Positions 21,712 through 32,633 of a stretch of 64,000 nt of DNA are shown piece by piece. Below the pieces are notes generated by a model. It saw nothing but the letters and a program-made list of their open reading frames with translations. It searched no databases and was not told the origin of the DNA. Numbering within the stretch: position 1 is the stretch's first letter; each line of letters starts with the position of its first letter. The stretch comes from Agrypnia vestita (taxonomy: Eukaryota; Arthropoda; Insecta; Trichoptera; Phryganeidae), in the NCBI GenBank assembly GCA_016648135.1, contig JADDOH010002625.1, positions 269,966-333,965 of the forward strand, written 5' to 3'. Both the position numbers and the translations under genes were made by a program.

Positions 21712-22240
21712 TGTAACGAGGCTAAAAAAAGAATCACGCACTTCTGTCAAAGTACAGGTTGTTTGAAGTTAGCACAATACTACCGAAGGATCTGGAATCA
21801 CCTCCGACTTTCGAGAGACATCTCCAAAAGTCTGAAAAACGCGGGAAACGTCTCGAAATTTCGATAACAGCGTTGGCCAGTATAAATACGACACGCGGGA
21901 GTAACCGGAGATTATTTTTCCGTGCGCGTCTGACAGCGATAACAGAAGCGAAGGTAGCCGCGAGTCGCGAGTTGCCAGGCGGTCAGGCGGGCCGTAATTC
22001 GACAGCGAAGATTCCGGAAAGTTCTTACGTATCGAGATAAACCGAAGCGAAATTAAAAAGTGTGGAAATTGGATGGAATATTCTAGGGAATAGTGAATAA
22101 AGTGTCAAAGCGAATATGAAGAGTCTATTTACGAGTGATAAATTTGCGAAACAGGAATAGTTAATTAATCGGTATTCAATAAATCCTGTATTAAATCCCA
22201 GCGTTTTCATTAATTCCTCTTGCAGTCACGACACGTGACA
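21712..22240 (+). mobile_element. Solo LTR, Gypsy-like, with TTAT duplication
   Basis: The 529-bp segment begins TGTAACGAGG and ends CACGTGACA, with inverted TGTAACG/CGTGACA termini and canonical TG...CA ends. It is flanked by the 4-bp direct repeat TTAT (21708-21711, 22241-22244). It holds a TATA box tataaata near 21878 and, about 300 bp later, an aataaa near 22178 ahead of the 3' end, the usual U3-R-U5 order. No gag-pol sequence is adjacent, so it arose by LTR-LTR recombination. The + orientation is given by the TATA and polyadenylation order, so it could act as a promoter in the sense direction of the gene. Confidence 0.85.
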
Positions 22241-22244
22241 TTAT

Positions 22245-22671
22245 TTTTATGACATTAGCATGCTCATAAGCAAGCTTGTTCACACATACTCAAAAGATAC
22301 CCCTTCTCATGGTGAATGACATTAGCATGCTCATGAATCAACCGGCGCGGCGGTTGATTTTTGAGCGTGCAACTAATGAGCATGTTCATTACTAGCATGT
22401 TCATTACTAGCGTACATACATGCTACTAATTAGCAATAGCTCAAGAAGCTCAATACTGCGCATGCTCACGTGCCACTAATGAACATGTGTATCAGTACCT
22501 TTAAGGAGGTAAGGCAACGCCTTAAGGAAGCACTAAGCGGCAATTAACATTTCTTACCACCACCACCTAAAATAATCGGATCAGCTTGATCCAATAGGAT
22601 GCAGACGTTCTATTAGATCTAGCTGATGCAGTACTCTGAAAGCCAAGATATCTATGACTATTACTATAGCC
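22245..22671. repeat. Short catgctcat/catgttcat repeat cluster
   Basis: gacattagcatgctcat occurs twice (22251, 22318), and variants of agcatgttcattact recur to about 22440. The remainder up to the foldback arm is unremarkable. Confidence 0.5.
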
Positions 22672-23611
22672 CAGGCAACGAAGGTTTTTTGTCGGAACAA
22701 ATTAGAGACAAGCTGAATTTTTGCCAGTTGTTAGAACCTAATTAGAGGAGTATTTCCTCAAAAGTCCCCGCCCCTCCCCCTTGTGCTCTCTTCCCCACCC
22801 CTCCTTAAACATAAAATTCCAAGTTTTTTAGTTTTTGCTCATATCTCCGTCATTATTTAAAATATACATATATTTTTTTTACCATTTTATTCCTTAATAT
22901 CTATTCTTTAAAAAAGCTTATTTAACATTTTTCTGTAAACATAATACTTTCATGGGTTCACTAAAATACTTGAAATTTTTACTAAAATAATTTAGTTATG
23001 GCCCATATTCTCTTATTATTTAAGTAAATAAATAAAAAAATTTACCCTTTTATTTCTTAACATCTATTCTTTAAAAAAGCTTATTTAACATTTTTCTATA
23101 AACATAATATTTTCATGACAATTCACCAAAATACTTCAAATTGTCATTAACAATAAATTTCAAGCTTTTTAGTTATGGCCCATATTCTGTTATTATTTAA
23201 GTAAAAAATTATATTTTTTACCTTTTTATTCCTTAACATCTTTATTTTAAATTATTTTCATGAGAATTCATTAGTTAAAATTTAGTTAAAATAATTTAAA
23301 TCCTTAGAATATCAGCCAAATAAAACAAGCTTGACCTTTTTTCTAGACTTAATATTTTATTCGTAATTACCTGAATTATTTGGTTTTTTAATTTTTACGT
23401 TTAGAAAAACGTAAAAGTAGATCGAAACAATTTTTAAGCATTTCAGCAGTATTCATATAACTAGTATTCGAACGTGAACAATAATAAGTGCGCAGCTAAG
23501 TCTCCCCTCCCCTCCCTATATCTCTACACCTTTAATTAATGTATAATAGCTGTAAGACCTAGATTATTTTTTTCGCCCCTACACATTGGATTAACACTTA
23601 CACTTCGTCTT

Positions 23612-24740
23612 TTGTATGGGTCCAGACATTTAATCAACATGCTTTCTTCAATGGGTGTCTGTGCGTCCTATTATGAAGCATCAACATATTATCATAATGC
23701 ATTGATAAGTACAGGATCGCCAAAAATAAATGAAGGTGCCTTTCTCCAACATGTTTTTGACAACGCTGATTCGAACATTGAATGGCCTAAACACTTTTCG
23801 CGCTATAGGTGGAATGCAATGTATTGCACCAGCTACCAAAGTAGAAACTGAAGTGAAGATTAAAAAGCAATACTCTGGATCATTTAAAGCCCCTGAGAGT
23901 ATAAGGGTACGAGCGTACACAAAGAAAAATGTACTTAGGGGATTGAAGAATATTAATGTCAAAGATTACAGCAAAATGAAAGCTGCCATGAATATTTCCA
24001 ATTCCATAATAACAACTTCATTCCCATTAAACTACATTTGGCTTTCTGGGTCATTTGTTTTTGAAGGCCTCCGAAATTGTAACTTCTGCAGAAATTGATA
24101 GCGAAATCGCTAAGATAATTGTAAGGCTAGGGGGTTTTTACCACCATATTTCGTTTATGGACTCTGTAGGATATATCATGGAAGAAAGTGGACTTGAAAG
24201 TTTGTGGGCTATAGTGTATGGTCAGAATATACTTACAGACACTTACCTTATGCGAAATCAACCCATTTATATGTACAAAAAATTATGGAAATCAATTACA
24301 ACTGACAGAAAGAGAGCTAGAGCTGTTTACAATAAAATGATTATTTACAGTGGGACGTAGAGGCAAATTTTGGTCAATATGAGTACTGAGCAATGCCTTA
24401 TGCGCCCAATGAAATCTGTCGGAGGTTTGACGCATGGTAGAGGCATCACAAAAAGTACACTTTCTAAATGGATACATGGAACCCCCTATTTTGTAAAGGT
24501 ACATGAAGCCTTGGAAGACTTTTTGGGAAGTTCCATTACATTCAATGAACAACGTGTAGAAGTTAGGGATTCGAGGAAGAAGCGAGACTAGTTAGATATA
24601 CAAAAGTTTACTTCATGGTTTCAAGAACAAAATTCATTTACAAAGGAATCGGGAGAACATCTATCTTTGTCATCTGGTTGTGTATCATAAAATGTGCGGA
24701 AAAAAACTTCTTTGAGTTGCAGTTACACAGAAAAAACAAA
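23612..24740 (+). pseudogene. Broken gene of an uncharacterised mobile-element-associated family
   Basis: Successive + strand frames give MYGSRHLINMLSSMGVCASY and HVFDNADSN. After an 8-bp deletion relative to the right arm follow TLNGLNTFRAIGGMQCIAPA, then IVRLGGFYHHISFMDSVGYI with MEESGLESLWAIVYG. After a stop, QCLMRPMKSVGGLTHGRGIT and IQKFTSWFQEQNSF complete the series. The order DN.D.N..TL.G.NTF...GG, then RLGGF...SF..S.G...  .SGL, then L.R..K..GGLT.GRG matches, from my memory, a family of uncharacterised animal proteins thought to sit in mobile elements. Frameshifts and stops (24082, 24358, 24589) make it non-functional. The function is unknown. Confidence 0.6.
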
Positions 24741-25036
24741 GTGAAAACTCAGGCCGAGCCAAGGATGGTGAAGGTTTAAAAGAAGTTATAGTCAATCCTC
24801 TACAGCTTTTCAACAGAATTTTATGCATTTGCTATAGTTATATGAAACTAAAAGCTATCATACGAGTAAGCTGTTAGGTCGCCATCTATATTTGATGATG
24901 TGTCATTCCGTAAAGGAATAAAATCTTCATTGATGAAGATATTTGAAAATGATTTACAAAATTATGTTGCTTTTCATGATGCAGAATTTTCACTAGACGG
25001 GAATTTTTACTTCGTATTGTGAGCTGGCCAAACGAT

Positions 25037-25348
25037 TCAACTTACGGAGGAGTTGTAAATAGGCTTTAAATGATCCAGAGTATTGCTTTTTAATCTTCCC
25101 TTCACTTCTACTTTGGTAGTTGGTGCAATACATTGCATTCCACCTACAGTGCGAAAAGTGCTTAGGCCATTCAATGTTCGAATGTTGACATCAGCGTTGT
25201 CAAAAACATGTTGGAGAAGGGCACCTTCATTTACTTTTGGCGATCCTGTACTTATCAATGCATTATTATAATATGTTGATGCGTCATAATAGGACGCACA
25301 GACACCCATTGAAGAAAGCATGTTGATTAAACGTCTGGACCCATACAA
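25037..25348 (-). pseudogene. Right-arm copy of the foldback gene fragment, frame intact
   Basis: The minus-strand frame of 103 codons reads MYGSRRLINMLSSMGVCASY through HVFDNADVNIRTLNGLSTFR to GGMQCIAPTTKVEVKGRL. It keeps the 8 bases missing in the left-arm copy at about 23770, so it is the better-preserved version. It loses similarity to the left arm after LDHLKP, at the arm/loop border. It is a fragment in an inverted arm, not a complete gene. Confidence 0.65.
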
Positions 25349-26460
25349 AAGACGAAGTGTAAGTGTTTATCCAATGTGTAGGGGCGAAAAAAAGGATCTA
25401 GGTCTTACAGCTATTATACAGTGATTAGCGGTGTAGAGGTGTAGGGAGGGGAGGGAAGACTTAGCTGCGCACTTATTATTGTTCACGTTCGAATACTAGT
25501 TATATGAATACTGCCGAAATGCTTAAAAATTGTTTCGATCTACTTTTATCGAATAATGCAACTAATGAGTTAAGATTACGTTTTTCTAAACATAAAAATT
25601 AAAAAACCAAATAATTCATGGAATTACGAATAAAATATTAAGTCTAGAAAAAATGTCAAGCTTATTTTATTTGGCTGATATTATAAGGATTAAAACTTGA
25701 CCTCGTTTTAGAGATTTGAATAAGGGATAACGAAAATATGAGCGGTAATTCAAAAACCAGAATTTTTGTTAATGAAAATTTTAACTATTTCAACTAAATT
25801 TTAACTAATGAATTCTCATGAAAACCATTTAAAATAAAGATGTTTAGGAATAAAAAGGTAAAAAATATGAATTCTTCGCTTAAATAATAACAGAATATGG
25901 GCCATAACTAAAAAGCTTGAAATTTTTTGGTAATATCAATTTTAAGTATTTTAGTGAATTGTCATGAAAATATTATGTTTACAGAAAAATGTTAAATAAG
26001 CTTTTTTAAAGAATAGATGTTAAGGAATAAAAAGGTAAAAAAGTATTTATTTTGCTTAAATAATAAGAAAATATGGACCATGACAAAAATCTTGAAATTT
26101 AATTTTAGTAAAACTTTCAAGTATTTTAGTGAATTCTCATGAAAGTATTATGTTTACAGAAAAATGTTAAATAAGCTTTTTTAAAGAATAGATATTAGGA
26201 AATAAAATGGTAAAAAAAATATATGTATATTTTAAATAATGACGGAGATATGAGCAAAAATTCAAAAACATGGAATTTTATGTTTAAGGGGGGTGGGGAA
26301 GAGAGCACAAGGGGAGGGGCGGGGACTTTTGAGGAAATACTCCTCTAATTAGGTTCTAACAACTGGCAAAAATTCAGCTTGTCTCTAATTTGTTCCGACA
26401 TGAGCTCATTTTTGGCCTTCATTGCCTGGGCTACTAGCCGTACTCTCAAGGGGCAGACAA

Positions 26461-26600
26461 GTAAAGCAAAAAATTCATCATAATCATCACTCTTGGCACT
26501 ACAATCCTTGGTGGGTCTTGGCCTCCTCAATAATTTTCCTCCACTCATCTCGGTCTAGTGCCAGCTCTCTCCAGTTCCGAAGCTTTATTATTATTAACGA
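26461..26600 (-). pseudogene. Non-LTR retrotransposon RT C-terminal scrap
   Basis: The minus strand reads RNWRELALDRDEWRKIIEEA then KTHQGL and a stop. W.+LA.DR.EWR..I.EAK...GL is the terminal motif of many insect non-LTR RT ORFs. Only about 30 codons remain, directly outside the right arm of the foldback element. Confidence 0.6.
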
Positions 26601-29510
26601 AAAAGTTATCAAATATTTATTCAATTTTGATTGAAAAGAACTCACTTGAATATGAAAGCGCTTAAGAATAGATTTTTAAAATAAATCAACCAAACCATTT
26701 GTTCATTCTTGTAAAATGAGCTTAGGATAAGGTTGTATAAAATCAAGATATATTATAGACATCTCATAGAGACGAAATTATATTTTTTATGGGAAAGTAG
26801 GTATGGAAGTTTTTTATTTTTGGGTGAACATTGGGCTTACGAACTATTGTATGGCTGGCTTGATATCGTGGCTTGACTCGTTCTTGAAAAATTTGGACAA
26901 ACTCAAAATATTCTTGTATAAAATATCGATATAGTAATATAAGGACAGTCTAGAATTATAAAATAAAGTAATAATATTTAAAATAAAGTTAAAATATGTA
27001 AAATAAAGTCATTGATAAGGCTTTAAAGGTACAGAATCGTAATTTTAATTATCAATTTACTGCTTTTCGACCATCGTTAGGGTTTAGAACTTATCTCACT
27101 TTTTTAATAGTTTTACAAGTATTTTACAAATATCTTTTTTTTTATTACTCATATTAAATTTATACATATTTTTTATTATTATAGATTGTGCCAAGCCTTG
27201 TACAGCTTGTCGGCACGTTTCTTTTCATTTTCTTGCATAAGTACATAGCATATTTAGTTATAGGTATAATTTACAAAGGATAAAATATATATATAAAAAT
27301 AATAATATTATATGATCATAACAAAACTTAAAAATCAACTTGGTAGTGGGACTAGGTATCAGATAATATATAATAATGTAAAAAAGTAAAAGATAATAAT
27401 ATCATATAGAAATAACAAAACTTAAATATAAACTTAGTAATGAGACTAGGTAACCGGTCGAGATAATAAAAAAACATGAACATCAATGTGAATCACTGGG
27501 ATCTAAAACATTCACAAACATTATGAATTTTACAAATTTAAAAAACCTAAAAATTTACTTAAAGTTAATCATAAAGATAAGAATCTATGTTCACTGATTT
27601 TATTTTTCCACTACACCCCCATACGTAGTCGATGCAGCCATAATCACCCCCTATAATTAAATAATCGTCAGTAATCACCACCATATGGGCAGAAAGAGAC
27701 TTCGCATCACTCCTCGACCCCCTTGTATGCTGGTCTTCCCAACATCCCCCAGCGGGAGACCTACGCTCTTATAAATCCTATTAAAATTTCCAGGTTCCTT
27801 TCATTGCGCAATATGTCATCATTCCGGGGGGGTATAGCCACTAATTTCCTCTAAACCATCATCATTTCATTTGGAAGGGGTTTGGCATAAAACACCAAGC
27901 TTGCCAGACGGGTTGAAGTATTGGGTACATTGCTTAGAGACCATAATACAAACAAATACATAACAAAAGTATGAGATGTGACAGAGGTTTAGTTCATCTA
28001 AACTGGAACACAACGAGTCAGTTGAGATAACCGTTGGACGAAGTACACAACTGTCATAACTGAACTGGACACAAAAGTATCGGATGTAAGAAGAAAGCAA
28101 CTTTTTCACCCATTTCCATCTTGCTTGACGCAAAATAGATACGCGTAGAGAAGAAAAGAAAAAATATAAATCTAACACTGAAATATTAAAGGATGATTAT
28201 GACGATGATTTATAATCTATTAATGAAACATATAGAAACACTTTGTTATCTCTGCGTGAATTTTGTTAAGACAAGCTGATGACGAATCAGGAAAACCTTT
28301 TACTGATAAGATTTGGCAAAAGTCAAATTAAATACGCCAAATTAAGTACCTATATTTATTTACCTCGGTAGTTGATAAAGTCACTCAACAAAGACATGCA
28401 ACAGTTAGAAATCAAGAGGCAAATAGCACTTAGCTGGGTTTCGTAAGACTCAAAATAAACTTCAAATAAAATATGTCACAACACCTTAAGAATAAAGTCT
28501 TTTGGTAATGCATACTACCTCTCATGACGTACGGGGGTGAAACATATCCGAATGTAAGACTTTGCCCAGAGCCCAAATTTCCTTAATCCTGCCTTAAGGG
28601 GTTACACCACCCTGCTAGCCTGAAATTTATGTAAAAATCAGGTGATTTTTTACAATGAGATTACTTTTTATTCGAACTTATTAAGGTACACAATAAACTT
28701 CAAATTTCCCCTGTGTACGTTTGTCCAAGATAGAAAAGATGGTTATATACGAGTATGTATTTAGAAATGAAATATCTAAAATGTATAAAGTAATAGCTTA
28801 TTATATACCTTAATAAGTGCCAGTAAAAAAGAAAATAATAATCACTACTCTATAAGAAATCACCCAATTTCTACGAAATTTTCGGGCTCCTTTTAAATTG
28901 TAAAATCACGAAATTAAAGGTATCATTTCTTGACTGCATGAAAATATGTATTAGTTTATTTTTAATTAATATCAATGTCCTATTTCGTGAGTACCTCACA
29001 TGAAAGCGATTTTCTACCTTATATGCTTTTCATATTATTAAATACGTCGACATTATCGCTCAGTTCGTTTAAAAATTGCACACTACGCGTTATGGTATGC
29101 CTATTTATTATATCCAGTCTGGATTTTGGGACTTGAAATAATGTATAACCTCGATTATGCAAATACATACTTATTTGGTACGAATAGGTAGTTATTAAGT
29201 ATCTAGTAATTTCGGAATGTCTATCATGTTTCAAACGATTTCACCACCAATATCACTAGGCTCTCCAAGCAATTTCGAAAGGTATATTATTTTGAGACAG
29301 AAGAATTGTTTCAATTTACACTAATTTCAACTTTAAGTTTAATTACACACGTTAAGTTTAATTTATCACTGATGATGAGAGTCCCTCTCATAATATATAA
29401 CTAACCCAAATACATAAATTTTAATCTAATCTAACCTAAATAAATAAATTTTGTAATTTACAACTAACCTAAATACATAAATTTTGTAATTTATAACCAA
29501 TCTAAATACA
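26601..29510. other. Intron 1 DNA with one family A copy
   Basis: Family A sequence (catagagacgaaattatatt, tatgggaaagtaggtatgg, then a ggctggctt block) occupies about 26752-26890. Near 27660-27890 a less AT-rich block shows no recognisable frame on either strand. Nothing else was recognised. Confidence 0.45.
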
Positions 29511-29511
29511 T

Positions 29512-29735
29512 AAATTTGGTCATCTTAGTCGAGTAAAGCAGCGGGTCGTGGTGCAGTGACAAGAATTTTTTTGGGAAAAGTATATTTAATATCTTAAATT
29601 CAGAGAAAACATTCATAAACAACATCATATTCCAACAGATGTCTCCGATCCTCAATATTTTTCCGTTAAAACCCAAAAAAATCCTCCCACTGCTCCGCGA
29701 CCCGCTGCTCTACTCGACTGAGATGACAAAATTTC
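29512..29735. mobile_element. MITE with about 55-bp inverted ends
   Basis: The left end aaatttggtcatcttagtcg, then cagcgggtcgtgg is mirrored by the right end ccacrctgctccgcgacccgctgct-like block and ctcgactgagatgacaaaat. The interior is about 100 bp and non-coding. It lies 300 bp upstream of BTB exon 2. Confidence 0.75.
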
Positions 29736-30034
29736 TGTTAATCAAAATTACACAAGAATTGTTCTGGGAATTTAGTTTCCGATTTCGTCACAGGACAGAG
29801 CAGAGGGATTCACCATACACCCAGGGCCGTTCTGTGAGCAATAGCTCCCATATCGGCCCTACACTTTCGCCCGCATGTTCAGTATTTTTTAATGCTAAAG
29901 TGGCCGTACTCACCGCCCCGCTGACACTCGCAAAACCTCTTCTCTGCCTCCAAGGCGCAGGGACAAATAACAATTGGAAGATACTCATTATGCATTTGCC
30001 ACAGGACACGGCTGATTTGTTTTTGTGTCGCCAG
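29736..30034. other. Intron sequence before exon 2
   Basis: This block is moderately GC-rich and has an open frame on both strands. The frame continues into exon 2 only because no stop intervenes upstream of the acceptor. The BTB homology begins at the acceptor, so I treat it as intron, possibly a repeat of unknown type. Confidence 0.5.
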
Positions 30035-30226
30035 GTGGTTCTGTCAGCGTGCTCCTCGTACTTCCAATCGCTGTTCCTGGACCACCCGTCTCGCCACCCG
30101 ATCGTCATCCTGAAGGACGTGCAGTTCGCGGAGCTGCGGACCCTCGTGGAGTTCATGTACAAGGGGGAGGTCAACGTGCAGTACTGCCAACTGTCCGCGC
30201 TGCTCAAGACCGCAGAGAGTCTCAAG
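30035..30226 (+). CDS. BTB-ZF gene exon 2: C-terminal half of BTB
   Basis: The acceptor is tgtgtcgccag (AG 30033-30034) and the donor is CTCAAG/gtacct. The 192 bp code for residues 48-111 in phase 0. VVLSACSSYFQSLFLDHPSR is followed by HPIVILKDV, the signature BTB core, then LVEFMYKGEVNV and LLKTAESLK. These correspond to the helices and strands that complete the BTB dimer fold. Joining K47 to V48 recreates the AHKVVLSACS motif. All conserved positions of insect BTB domains that I can judge are present, so the domain is expected to be functional. Confidence 0.95.
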
Positions 30227-32116
30227 GTACCTGAGCAATACGCTTAAGAATTAGTGATGGTCAAAACCGTTATTTAACCGGTTACAAAATAACGGTTTTT
30301 TAATTTTGTATTGATGGTTGGTAACTGATATTTCACTTTTTTCTAATGATGGGAAGTTTTGTTCAACTTCAATCATCCGAAATAGAAGAGCAATATTAAC
30401 ACAATTACTGGATTTTGTCTACAGAGGGATAATTATTAATTAAGTCTTATGACCTATATGAGATTTTTTTAAAAAAAAATTATAAACAAACTTAAGCACA
30501 AACTTAAGAGTGGCTGTATTCAATATACTATAATTAACACACATTTATATTACACGCTTACCCACTTTTAAATGAGAATTTATTCTCGTGTTTAAAGTCA
30601 AAAGTGCGGGGCATTGTCATATAGTCATAAATGTATATATCTATTGTTAATATAATCATTAGTGTAAGACATCAGATTAAGTAATAAAAATTAAGACATT
30701 AAATGAAGTAAGTAAGGTATAAACAATATAAGAAGACAAAAATGTAAGACATTAGATTAAGTAAATAAGATATACACAAGGAAACGTTAAATTAAGTTAT
30801 AAAAATTAAAAATTAGGGAGGTATTGTAATAACACATGAAAGTATGTATATATTGATTATTTTTGGTAGGATTGTTTTCATTGCGTTATTGTTATTGTTT
30901 TATAATATAAAGCTATCATTACCAGCTGCAAAATCTGTGTATACTATGTCGCGGGTAGAAGTATAGATGTATCTAGCGTTGTGTTGTAGTATGTGAAGGA
31001 AACTGATTAAGAACATAATATACAACTTTGAAAAATTTGATGTGTAGATTTTCTTACTATGGAATTGGTGAACGTCTCATTGTCATCACTTAGCTAGTTC
31101 ATATAAGTTACACCATAAAGATTTCTATATACGTTTCCCATATGAATAACTTCGTTTCTGTGAAGCTTCTATAATTTATCTTAATTAACTGAATTATATT
31201 TAAAATAGCTTCCTTACATTCCATACTGGTGGTAGGAATTCCAAATTAATTTAACACTGCTGAAATAATAAACGATAGATGATGAATCGAATAGTTCATT
31301 CGTCCCGAAAAGTAGTCAGTTCGTTCATGAATTGCGAAAAATCTGTTACCAATCAATTAACCGTTTAAATAGACGTTTTGACCATCACTATTAAGAATAA
31401 ATCAACAATATTTTTTAAATATAATTTCAAAAGAACAAAATAAACACTATCGTAAATCAGTAAATTTAAGTGAGAAAACAGAACTAAATTTATGGTCCCC
31501 TGGATAACCCTATTGTCTATCAAGATTAATTCGCAAGTGTCTTAACCACTAGACCTGACAAAAGCGGAACATTTCAAGACACTGAACATTTCGGAACACC
31601 TCTCCTCGAGAGGTTCTGTAACTCTTGAAACTCAAATAGAAAATATATACTTTTTAATCAAACTCTAGTAAAGAAAACATAGTCACCTCTAGAAGTTGAA
31701 ACCAGCGTATATTTTATACGAATCGTTTGGATGTGTAGAGATTCGATTCTCCACGTTCGGCTAGAGTCTGGAATTAGACGTTGTCATTTAACTCCAGGGA
31801 CACGTCGATAATCGAATCTCTTCACATCCATACGGTTCTTATAATTTATTAGTTTTTTCAATACCTACATAGTTGATATATTCTATCAATTTTAATGTTA
31901 ACGTCTGCGTCTATAAAGTTAACGTTAATACCATCAATAAAATTATAAATTAACAGCTTCACAAAATAATATAAATATACACAACCTAACCGTTATTTAT
32001 TTAACCAATAAGGTGTACCAAAACTTATCTTAATTTTGTATGAAAAATTTTTTTTGACGAGTTTTTGTCTTCAATACTTGTGAGTTATAATAATTTAATG
32101 ATATTTTGTTGCGTAG
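30227..32116. other. Intron 2 with family A copy and Penelope-like terminus
   Basis: A contiguous family A copy lies at about 30910-31195 (tatcattaccagctgcaaaa to cttcgtttctgtgaagcttc, same orientation as 7855). Near 31536-31560 gtcttaaccactagacc resembles the SINE tRNA head. At 31708-31855 there is an inverted pair, tgtagagattcgattctcc against aatcgaatctcttcacatcc. Its outer words tattttatacgaatcg and tacggttcttataat resemble the Penelope terminal structure at 8877-9118. Confidence 0.5.
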
Positions 32117-32633
32117 GTAAAAGGACTGGCCGAGATGACAAACCTCAATTCGGGAGCAGGAAGAACTGAAATAAGCGGCGGTGAGGCGGACCCACTTCAG
32201 CCTCAAGACCTGACTCCGACCAGAACAGGAGTCGATCCACAGGCACCCGAAAGGCTTGTGAGAGATGAATCTAGCCCTCCGAGGGCATCTCCCTTAATGC
32301 ACGTCAGAAGGCAAAGGCACGAACACAGATATGAACCGAGACAGGAACACAGACACGAAACAAGAACGGAAAGACACGAGTCTAGGCAAGAAGGAAGGCA
32401 CGAAGCGAGGCACGAAGCGAGGCACGAGCAAGAACACGAACCGGGGGGGTTGGACGGGAGACATGAAGCCAAGCATGAAATTAGACAAGAGATGAAGCAA
32501 GAACCACACCACGAGCCTCCAGCGAGAGATCCAGGTGGGAAGGAAGAACCTCCCGATGAACCCATGTGGACCAGCTCACCCGAAGATGACCTCTCTTCAT
32601 TACATTCTAACTGTGGACATAGTGATAATATAG
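32117..32633 (+). CDS. BTB-ZF gene exon 3: linker with His/Glu/Arg repeat
   Basis: The acceptor is ttgttgcgtag (AG 32115-32116) and the donor is ATAG/gtgaga, with the exon ending in phase 1 after the first base of a Gly codon. It codes for residues 112-283. It opens VKGLAEM, the usual end of insect BTB domains. Residues around 165-245 are a charged low-complexity tract with repeated RHE, RHEAR and HE-x-R motifs (for example RHEARHEARHEQEHE), then QEMKQEPHHEPP and an acidic EDDLSSLHSNCGH end. The tract comes from short DNA repeats such as gaagcgaggcac. It is probably disordered and its role is unknown. Confidence 0.9.

Larger units (their letters stand above)
22672..26436. mobile_element. 3.8-kb composite foldback element in intron 1
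   Basis: The left arm (about 22672-23915) is an inverted copy of the right arm (about 25058-26436). The outer sides share gcccaggca, cggaacaaattagagacaag, ttgccagttgttagaacct and ccccgcccctcccc. The inner sides share gtatgggtccagac through gattaaaaagcaatactctg. The right arm is about 130 bp longer because of indels. The loop (23916-25057) and the inner parts of both arms carry a broken protein gene. I found no clean target duplication, so it could be a transposon with very long inverted ends or an inverted duplication of one element. Confidence 0.8.

Noticed and set aside
26345..26548. 67-codon minus-strand frame at the right end of the foldback element
   Set aside because: It joins an RT tail scrap in another frame to arm sequence; no coherent protein can be supported.
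29639..30247. 202-codon single-exon gene containing the BTB C-terminal half
   Set aside because: BTB homology starts exactly at the acceptor 30034 and ends at the donor 30226; the upstream part of the frame starts in a MITE.
32203..32565. Minus-strand Cys/Ser/Leu-rich frame resembling a metallothionein-like repeat
   Set aside because: It is the antisense of the RHE repeat in exon 3 and has no independent support.
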